A stretch of 7,881 nt of DNA from G020348385 sp964580235. GTDB lineage: Bacteria; Acidobacteriota; Aminicenantia; Aminicenantales; Aminicenantaceae. The DNA lies in contig CAZOJY010000141.1 in the NCBI GenBank assembly GCA_964580235.1, positions 1 through 7,881 of the forward strand, given 5' to 3'. Position 1 is the stretch's first letter. Each line of letters starts with the position of its first letter. The notes under the pieces are model-generated. The model did no database searches and was not told where the DNA came from. It saw only the letters and a list, made by a program, of their open reading frames with translations. This document shows, in pieces, positions 1 to 4,633 of this stretch. The translations under genes were made by a program, and so were the position numbers.

Positions 1-44
1 CGGCCGAATACAGAGTATCCTAGATAATTTATGAGTTATCCAGG

Positions 45-731
45 TTAATTAAAAAATTTGAAACGCAAAATATGGAATACAGCAGCCAGCCCATCCTTCC
101 ATCCGATTTTTTTGCCTTCACTGTAGTCCCGTCCAGAATAAGAAATCGGCACCTCGTAGATTTTTGCCTTCAGTTTGGCCAGCTTAATCGTTATTTCAGG
201 TTCGAAACCGAATCTTTTGGACTTTAGCGTGATGCGATCAAGAACGTCCTTTTTGATGACTTTGTAGCAGGTTTCCATGTCCGAGAGGTTAAGATTGGAC
301 AGCATGTTCGAGAGCATGGTAAGGAGTTTGTTACCGACATAGTGCCAGAAAAACAGAACCCGGTGGGGTCCTCCGAGAAAGCGGGAGCCATAGACGACAT
401 CCGCCCGGCCATCGAGGATGGGCTTGAGAAGTCTGGGATATTCTAAGGGATCGTATTCCAGGTCAGCATCCTGAATCAGGACGATATTTCCCTGAGCGTT
501 GGAAAACCCGGTATGGAGAGCGGCTCCCTTTCCCTGATTTTTTTCGTGGAAAAAAGTTTTTGTATCCGAGTGGTCCAGGTTTTTCAAGACATCCTGCGTC
601 CCATCTTGGGAACAGTCATCCACGATAACGATTTCTTTTTCCATTCCCACATCGATCCCTCGGACGCGATGGATCACTTCCTCGATGGTGTTCTTTTCGT
701 TAAAAACGGGAATGATAATGGAAAGTTTCAT
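45..731 (-). CDS. Family 2 glycosyltransferase, DPM1-like (polyprenyl-phosphate sugar transferase type)
   Basis: A 228-residue single-domain GT-A glycosyltransferase of the dolichol-phosphate mannosyltransferase-like GT2 group. The sequence shows the N-terminal nucleotide-binding strand (LSIIIPVFNE, residues 3-12), the VDD/SQDGT segment (38-45), NQGKGAALHTGF (65-76), the metal-binding DxD as QDAD (Asp88 and Asp90), YGSRFLGG (114-121), and a C-terminal EGKKIGWKDG (205-214) typical of this group. There is no signal peptide and no C-terminal membrane helices, so it is probably a cytoplasmic or membrane-peripheral enzyme that uses a nucleotide sugar and a polyprenyl-phosphate or similar acceptor. 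The ATG overlaps the uxs stop codon as ATGA. I see no good Shine-Dalgarno sequence, so translational coupling is likely. Its place after uxs suggests a role in the same envelope glycan. The donor sugar cannot be read from sequence: glucose, mannose and xylose are all possible. Confidence 0.9.
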   Translation of the reverse strand: MKLSIIIPVFNEKNTIEEVIHRVRGIDVGMEKEIVIVDDCSQDGTQDVLKNLDHSDTKTFFHEKNQGKGAALHTGFSNAQGNIVLIQDADLEYDPLEYPRLLKPILDGRADVVYGSRFLGGPHRVLFFWHYVGNKLLTMLSNMLSNLNLSDMETCYKVIKKDVLDRITLKSKRFGFEPEITIKLAKLKAKIYEVPISYSGRDYSEGKKIGWKDGLAAVFHILRFKFFN

Positions 732-1687
732 GATGTTTTTTGTGGAGATTTTGTAAACTGGAGAACCTTTTGGAAATATAGGATGGTTTTTTTGAGTCCT
801 TCATCAAGAGGTGTCTCCGGTTTCCATCCTAGCTTTTTTTTGGCCATTGTGATATCCGGGCATCTGCGGACAGGGTCGTCTTGGGGCAACGGCTTGTGGC
901 TGATCTCAGAAGAGCTTCCGGTGAGAGAAATGACTTTGTAAGCCAGTTCCTTGATACTGAATTCCCCCGGGTTCCCGATATTTACCGGCCCGGTGAAATC
1001 TTCCTTTTCCATCATGGCCACAAGTCCGAGAATGAGGTCTGAAACATAACAAAAAGAACGTGTTTGATTTCCCTTCCCATATACGGTCAAAGGTTCATTT
1101 TTTAAAGCCTGGACGATGAAGTTGCTGACGACCCTTCCGTCATCCACAGCCATCCGGGGACCATAGGTGTTGAAGATGCGGACGATTTTTATATCGATGT
1201 TATTCTGGCGGTGATAATCCATCATCAGAGTTTCGGCCACCCGCTTTCCTTCGTCGTAGCAGCTACGTGGCCCAATAGGGTTGACATGACCCCAGTAGAT
1301 CTCCGGTTGGGGATGAACCTGAGCGTTGCCGTAGACTTCGGAAGTAGAGGCCAAAAGGATCCTGGCTTTTGTCCGCTTCGCTAAGCCCAGCATGTTGATC
1401 GTTCCTATGACGTTTGTTTTGACGGTTTTGATGGCGTTGTACTGGTAATGGAAGGGAGAAGCCGGGCACGCCAGGTGGTAAATACTGTCGACTTCGACAA
1501 ATAAAGGATGAATGATGTCGTGTCGCATCAGTTCGAAACGAGGGTGGCCGATCAGGTGGCGGATATTATCCTTGTTTCCTGAGAAAAAATTATCGACACA
1601 AATGACATCAGCTCCCTTATCCACATAATATTCACACAGATGACTTCCTAAGAAACCCGCTCCGCCCGTGATTAAAATGCGATTCAT
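728..1687 (-). CDS. uxs: UDP-glucuronate decarboxylase (UDP-xylose synthase), SDR family
   Basis: A 319-residue extended short-chain dehydrogenase predicted to convert UDP-glucuronate to UDP-xylose with bound NAD. The N-terminal Rossmann motif GGAGFLG lies at residues 8-14 and the adenosine-ribose-binding Asp in VDNFFSG (31-37). The active site shows TSE at 115-117, and the Glu is the decarboxylase-type residue rather than that of a plain epimerase. It also shows the catalytic Tyr144 and Lys148 in CYDEGK. The stretch HPQPEIYWGHVNPIGPRS (125-142) and DDPVRRCPDI (270-279) are signatures of the UXS/ArnA-decarboxylase clade. I chose the ATG at 1687 because the Rossmann strand begins at once and AGGAGG lies upstream, though at a long 14 bases. 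TTG/ATG codons at 1753 and 1750 would add 21-22 residues with no Shine-Dalgarno sequence. It follows rph and overlaps the glycosyltransferase by 4 bases. It is a full-length enzyme with no missing key residue that I can see. Confidence 0.94.
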   Translation of the reverse strand: MNRILITGGAGFLGSHLCEYYVDKGADVICVDNFFSGNKDNIRHLIGHPRFELMRHDIIHPLFVEVDSIYHLACPASPFHYQYNAIKTVKTNVIGTINMLGLAKRTKARILLASTSEVYGNAQVHPQPEIYWGHVNPIGPRSCYDEGKRVAETLMMDYHRQNNIDIKIVRIFNTYGPRMAVDDGRVVSNFIVQALKNEPLTVYGKGNQTRSFCYVSDLILGLVAMMEKEDFTGPVNIGNPGEFSIKELAYKVISLTGSSSEISHKPLPQDDPVRRCPDITMAKKKLGWKPETPLDEGLKKTILYFQKVLQFTKSPQKTS

Positions 1688-1701
1688 TTTCCTGTCCAAT
1701 T

Positions 1702-1707
1702 CCTCCT
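1702..1707 (-). promoter_or_regulatory. Shine-Dalgarno sequence for uxs, unusually long spacing
   Basis: The minus-strand sequence AAGGAGGAATTGGACAGG precedes the ATG at 1687. The AGGAGG core ends 14 bases before the start codon, which is longer than the usual 5-9. An in-frame TTG only 2 bases after the core is too close to be preferred. The ATG gives the family-typical N-terminus, so this site is probably used despite its spacing. Confidence 0.55.
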
Positions 1708-1717
1708 TTGACCTTGT

Positions 1718-1754
1718 GCCCGGGAGTTGATGATTTTCCGGGCTGGGCATCAAC
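1718..1754 (-). promoter_or_regulatory. Interleaved complementary segments (pseudoknot or switch) between rph and uxs
   Basis: In mRNA orientation two perfect stems interleave. GUUGAUG (1754-1748) pairs with CAUCAAC (1732-1726), and GCCCGG (1743-1738) pairs with CCGGGC (1723-1718). The order a, b, a', b' allows either an H-type pseudoknot or two mutually exclusive hairpins. The linkers are 4, 5 and 2 bases. The 5' arm of the first stem contains the rph stop codon (1752-1750), so a ribosome ending rph would open it. The structure lies 10 bases before the AGGAGG region of uxs. The base pairing is seen directly; folding and function are inferred. Confidence 0.35.
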
Positions 1755-2493
1755 CATAAGCCATAAAAAGAAGACTTTTCTGTTTGAGGATATCTTTTTG
1801 TGCTTGAAAAAGCTCTTTTATGCCTTTATCAGCCAGGCTTAACAAAGTATTGAAGTCTTTTTTTGTGAACGGAGATTTCTCTGCTGTCGCTTGTATTTCC
1901 ACGATTTTACCCGTATCTGTTTTGACAACATTCATGTCGATTTCAGCCGAGGAATCTTCTCGATAATCCAGGTCCAGGAGGAGATTCCCATCGACCATCC
2001 CAACGCTTACCGCACTCACCAGGTTCTGGAGGGGCATCTGGTCGATAACTCCCTCGTCCATCATTTTATTTAATGCCAGGGCCAGCGCGATACACCCCAC
2101 TGTTATCGAAGCCGTCCTTGTCCCTCCGTCAGCCTGGATGATATCGCAGTCAATGGTGATGGTTCTTTCTCCGAGAATCCTGAGGTTTGTGGCGGCACGG
2201 AGGGTGCGTCCGATGAGACGTTGAATTTCTTGAGTGCGTCCAGACATTCTTCCGAAACCTCTCTCTCGGGGTGTTCTTTTTTCCGTGGAACAGGGAAGCA
2301 TGGCGTATTCAGCTGTGACCCATCCCTTGCCACTCCCTTTGAGAAAAGAAGGAATCTTTTCCTCGATTGTGGCGGCTGCCACAACTTTGGTTTTTCCGAT
2401 TTCGATAAGAGCCGATCCATCAGCGAAATCAAAATAATCCGGTGTGAGTGACACAGGACGCAGGGCATCGAAAGCCCGCTTATTCTCTCTCAT
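1750..2493 (-). CDS. rph: Ribonuclease PH (tRNA 3'-end phosphorolytic exonuclease)
   Basis: A 247-residue RNase PH, the normal family length. The enzyme is a hexameric cytoplasmic phosphorolytic exonuclease that trims nucleotides 3' of the CCA end of tRNA precursors and releases nucleoside diphosphates. The sequence shows GKGWVTAEYAMLP (55-67), GRTQEIQRLIGR (85-96, with the conserved Arg86), the phosphate-binding QADGGTRTASI (120-130, with Arg126) and EDSSAEIDMN (179-188) carrying Asp180 and Asp186, the expected catalytic/metal positions. I chose the ATG at 2493 because GGAGAG lies about 7-9 bases upstream and the protein then begins RENKRAFDALRPV, as in the family. An ATG at 2517 would add 8 residues and overlap the acyltransferase gene. 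The upstream stop and this start are one base apart (TAACATG). Its usual partner, an XTP pyrophosphatase, is absent. Instead it lies between lipid A and nucleotide-sugar genes. Confidence 0.97.
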   Translation of the reverse strand: MRENKRAFDALRPVSLTPDYFDFADGSALIEIGKTKVVAAATIEEKIPSFLKGSGKGWVTAEYAMLPCSTEKRTPRERGFGRMSGRTQEIQRLIGRTLRAATNLRILGERTITIDCDIIQADGGTRTASITVGCIALALALNKMMDEGVIDQMPLQNLVSAVSVGMVDGNLLLDLDYREDSSAEIDMNVVKTDTGKIVEIQATAEKSPFTKKDFNTLLSLADKGIKELFQAQKDILKQKSLLFMAYG

Positions 2494-2494
2494 G

Positions 2495-3406
2495 TTATCT
2501 CTCTCCGAGTTTCTCATTTTCTTCCGGCCTAGTTTTCCAGCGGTTGTGGAACCAAAGCCAGACATTGGGATTTTCCTGGATCTGACTCTGTATAATCTTA
2601 GTGCATAATTGCGTGATTTTCAATACATCCTGCTTTTCTTCGCCCGTCATGGTGATTTTGAGGGAGGGGAAGATCTTCAGGCAATACTTTCCACCCCGGA
2701 TGGGATAACTGAAAATCGGGATTATCGGCGCTTCTGTTTTCAGGAAGAACACTGCCAGGCTGGGGGTCGTTGCGGCGGGTTTGCCGAAGAAATCTACAAA
2801 CACCGCTTGGTTGCGCACGACGTTCTGGTCAATCAAAATAGCCACCATTTCGTTGGCCCTGAGGGCACGCAGAATGGACCTTGCCGCTTGTTGTTTGTAG
2901 ATGACATCAGCTCCGAGCTTTTTTCTTATTTGCAAAAGTTCTTTTTCCAACAGCCTGTTGTCGAGCGGACGGGCGATGACATTGACCCTCCCGATCTGGG
3001 AGACCAGCGCAGTGGCCATTTCCCAGTTTCCCAAATGAGCTGTAAAGATCAATACTCCTTTTCCTTTGCTTAAGGCTTTTTCAAGATGTTCTGTCCCCTC
3101 AACGATCATAAGTCTTCGGAGCCTGTTCTGATTCATATACCGGGCCTTAATGACATCAGCGAATACTCTCCCAAAATGTCTGAAGGAAGCTTTTGCCACT
3201 CTCTTGTGTTTTGCCATGGAGAATCCCGAATCAAAAGCCGTTTCCAGGTTGGAAAGGGCGATTTGCCGGTGCTTCTTATCGATATGAAAAATCACGGATC
3301 CGAGAGCTCCACCGGCGGCAAGACAAATGCGGCGCGGAAGAATGGAGAAGAGAATTTTGAGAAATTGAAAGGCGAAAAATTCTGCTTTTTTTTGCATATT
3401 GGCCAT
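2495..3406 (-). CDS. lpxL: Lipid A biosynthesis acyltransferase, LpxL/HtrB family
   Basis: A 303-residue late acyltransferase of the LpxL/LpxM (HtrB) family, which moves an acyl chain from acyl-ACP to a Kdo-lipid A precursor at the inner face of the inner membrane. Residues 10-40 form a hydrophobic N-terminal membrane anchor. The catalytic HX4E motif is HLGNWE (His124, Glu129). Family motifs follow: LIDQN (191-195), FFGKPAATTPSLAVF (206-220) and WFHNRWKTRP (285-294). The start overlaps the lpxK stop by one base (TAATG); an alternative ATG lies at 3397, and neither has a strong Shine-Dalgarno sequence, so coupling to lpxK is likely. Which acyl position and chain it uses cannot be read from sequence. 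LpxM or a related lysophospholipid acyltransferase role is the main alternative. It is the only late acyltransferase in the window. Confidence 0.9.
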   Translation of the reverse strand: MANMQKKAEFFAFQFLKILFSILPRRICLAAGGALGSVIFHIDKKHRQIALSNLETAFDSGFSMAKHKRVAKASFRHFGRVFADVIKARYMNQNRLRRLMIVEGTEHLEKALSKGKGVLIFTAHLGNWEMATALVSQIGRVNVIARPLDNRLLEKELLQIRKKLGADVIYKQQAARSILRALRANEMVAILIDQNVVRNQAVFVDFFGKPAATTPSLAVFFLKTEAPIIPIFSYPIRGGKYCLKIFPSLKITMTGEEKQDVLKITQLCTKIIQSQIQENPNVWLWFHNRWKTRPEENEKLGER

Positions 3407-4425
3407 TAGAGATTTTGACCGCCTTTCAGCATGGATAAAACTTCTTGATAGAAATTTTCTTCCAACTGCAATTCTATTTTATTGTAGTAAACCGGAATCT
3501 GTTCGGCTTTTTGAAGATCATTCAGCTTAAAAACATCTTTTTCTGTTGTAAGCACAGCATCAGCTCCCATTCTTCGGAATGCGTTCCTTATTTTATCCCT
3601 TGTAGAGATAGGATAGGAGTGGTGATCGGGAAATGTAAGGAAGAGCAAGGGCTTGAGCCCTTCCTTTTCCAAAAGAGAAAAAAACCTTCTGGGCCGTGCG
3701 ATAGCGGAGACAGCGAGAAGTCGTTTATTTTTTAGATGGTCCTTCAGGACAGCGCTTTCATCTGGGTAGGAAAAAAAACCGTTGTTGATGATCGAATAAA
3801 GAAAGACTTTTGCCTGCGGGAAATGTTGTCTTATTTGGCTTTGTGTTTGGATATGACTATTCTTTTTCACCAGGATAATATCGGCGCGATTGAGTGAAGA
3901 GGTCGGCTCTCGAAGGGCAATCTTTTCGTTAGGGTTAAACAGAATGATGTCCAGATCGCGGTAGAGCTGCCTGTGCTGGAATCCATCGTCCAGTACAATC
4001 ATATCAAAACCTGCGTGTTTGGCTTTTTCACAGGAGGCCCACCGATTTCGGCCGACATAGGTCCCGACTTGAGGAAATTTCCGCGCAACCATGAAGGATT
4101 CATCCCCTGAATCCTGCCAGGTTCCTTGGATGTTTTTCCCGTCAGAGAGAACGCCCCCGGATTTCTCCCATCCTCCCCTGTAGCCTCTGGTGATCAGAGC
4201 TGGCTTTCGGTTGATTTCCTGGAAAAAAGAGAGGAGGTGCATAACCAGAGGAGTTTTTTCCGAGCCACCGAAGGCAATATTCCCCACACTGATAACAGGA
4301 AGAGATGTCCGGCTAATTTTCCGCAGCCCGTGGTCGAAGAGAAAATTGTTAATCCGGCTTCCCACCTGATAGACAAAAGTGAGAGGACGCAACACCCGGT
4401 TCATTCTTTGAGGACTATACACCAT
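3406..4425 (-). CDS. lpxK: Tetraacyldisaccharide 4'-kinase (lipid A 4'-kinase) with atypical P-loop
   Basis: A 339-residue LpxK, which phosphorylates the 4' position of the tetraacyl disaccharide 1-phosphate to give lipid IVA on the cytoplasmic side of the inner membrane. The N-terminal hydrophobic region (10-30) is the membrane anchor. Family motifs are VGNIAFGG (47-54), TRGYRGG (79-85), SGDES (106-110, with the catalytic-type Asp108), LDDGFQHRQLYRDLDI (145-160), LREPTSSLNRADII (171-184), FPDHHSYP (265-272) and TTEKDVFKL (293-301). The oddity is the Walker A segment, GGSEKTP (53-59). LpxK normally has GG(T/S/N)GKTP, so Glu56 replaces the Gly before Lys57. The codon reads GAA. All other key residues are present, so the gene does not look decayed. 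The ATG at 4425 gives the usual spacing to VGN; GGGAG lies directly against it, so the GTG one codon later is possible. First gene of the operon. Confidence 0.95.
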   Translation of the reverse strand: MVYSPQRMNRVLRPLTFVYQVGSRINNFLFDHGLRKISRTSLPVISVGNIAFGGSEKTPLVMHLLSFFQEINRKPALITRGYRGGWEKSGGVLSDGKNIQGTWQDSGDESFMVARKFPQVGTYVGRNRWASCEKAKHAGFDMIVLDDGFQHRQLYRDLDIILFNPNEKIALREPTSSLNRADIILVKKNSHIQTQSQIRQHFPQAKVFLYSIINNGFFSYPDESAVLKDHLKNKRLLAVSAIARPRRFFSLLEKEGLKPLLFLTFPDHHSYPISTRDKIRNAFRRMGADAVLTTEKDVFKLNDLQKAEQIPVYYNKIELQLEENFYQEVLSMLKGGQNL

Positions 4426-4440
4426 CTCCCTGTCTGTTTC

Positions 4441-4464
4441 AAGACTGACGGACTGTCAGTTCTT
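4441..4464 (-). promoter_or_regulatory. Hairpin in the lpxK leader
   Basis: On the minus strand AAGAACTGAC (4464-4455) pairs with GTCAGTCTT (4449-4441), giving 9 base pairs with one bulged A and a 5-base loop (AGTCC). It ends 10 bases before the GGGAG ahead of lpxK. There is no T-run after it on either strand, so it is not an ordinary terminator. It could be an mRNA leader structure for the lpxK operon or, as DNA, an operator-like inverted repeat (ACTGAC, 5 bases, GTCAGT). Confidence 0.45.
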
Positions 4465-4482
4465 AATGCCTACTCGCCTTCG

Positions 4483-4497
4483 GATGACTTCGTCATC
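4483..4497 (-). promoter_or_regulatory. Short perfect hairpin in the lpxK leader
   Basis: GATGAC, 3-base loop, GTCATC: a perfect 6-bp inverted repeat, read as a GAA triloop on the minus strand and TTC on the plus strand. It lies 18 bases upstream of the larger lpxK leader hairpin. There is no adjacent T-run. Any role is unknown. Confidence 0.35.
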
Positions 4498-4529
4498 AGC
4501 TTATCTTTCTGCTGTCCTATAGATGCAAG

Positions 4530-4539
4530 AATTGCAATT
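4530..4539. promoter_or_regulatory. 10-bp perfect palindrome AATTGCAATT beside the divergent promoter
   Basis: AATTGCAATT is fully self-complementary and ends 3 bases before the plus-strand -35 box. Such a position suits an operator or activator site that could serve both divergent units. The flanks extend the symmetry only partly, and the A+T richness makes chance plausible. Confidence 0.25.
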
Positions 4540-4542
4540 ATT

Positions 4543-4569
4543 TTGACTTGAGATTGACGGTGTGATAAT
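4543..4569 (+). promoter_or_regulatory. Sigma-70-type promoter with extended -10 for the propeller gene
   Basis: TTGACT (4543-4548) matches the -35 consensus at 5 of 6 bases. GATAAT (4564-4569) matches the -10 at 5 of 6 and is preceded by TGT, an extended -10 TGn. The spacer is 15 bases, shorter than ideal, which the extended -10 could offset. Transcription would start near 4576, leaving a leader of about 58 bases. A second possible -10 (CATAAT, 4573-4578) lacks a well-placed -35. Confidence 0.5.
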
Positions 4570-4597
4570 TTACATAATCTTCCAAATGGGATAATTG

Positions 4598-4611
4598 GGT
4601 GAGCAATCACC
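4598..4611 (+). promoter_or_regulatory. GNRA-loop hairpin in the leader of the propeller gene
   Basis: GGTGA, GCAA loop, TCACC: a perfect 5-bp stem closed on a GCAA (GNRA) tetraloop, 11 bases before the AGGAGG. It could stabilise the 5' end of the mRNA or present the ribosome binding site. It is short, so chance is possible. Confidence 0.3.
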
Positions 4612-4622
4612 GCTAAAAATAC

Positions 4623-4628
4623 AGGAGG
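4623..4628 (+). promoter_or_regulatory. Strong Shine-Dalgarno sequence that fixes the propeller gene start
   Basis: AGGAGG followed by 5 bases and ATG at 4634. This selects the ATG over an in-frame TTG at 4595, and it places the signal peptide at the very N-terminus of the protein. Confidence 0.85.
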
Positions 4629-4633
4629 GAAAC

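Noticed and set aside
23..40. GATAA, 8-base spacer, TTATC downstream of the glycosyltransferase as an operon terminator
   Set aside because: A 5-bp A+T-rich stem with no T-run on the minus strand. The operon may continue past position 1.
513..941. A 142-codon plus-strand open frame across the uxs/glycosyltransferase junction
   Set aside because: It is the complement of two clear genes, and its protein has no recognisable motif.
1688..1753. Upstream TTG/ATG starts for uxs at 1753 and 1750
   Set aside because: They add 21-22 residues not found in the family before the Rossmann strand and have no Shine-Dalgarno sequence. The ATG at 1687 fits better.
4500..4528. Minus-strand promoter TTGCAT-17-GATAAG for lpxK
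   Set aside because: Spacing is ideal, but the -35 matches only 3 of 6 and the -10 only 4 of 6. Noted as the best available candidate, not supported enough to list as a feature.
4126..4551. A 141-codon plus-strand open frame over the lpxK start and the intergenic region
   Set aside because: Mostly antisense to lpxK motifs; no ribosome binding site or domain. The intergenic part is better explained as leader and promoter sequence.
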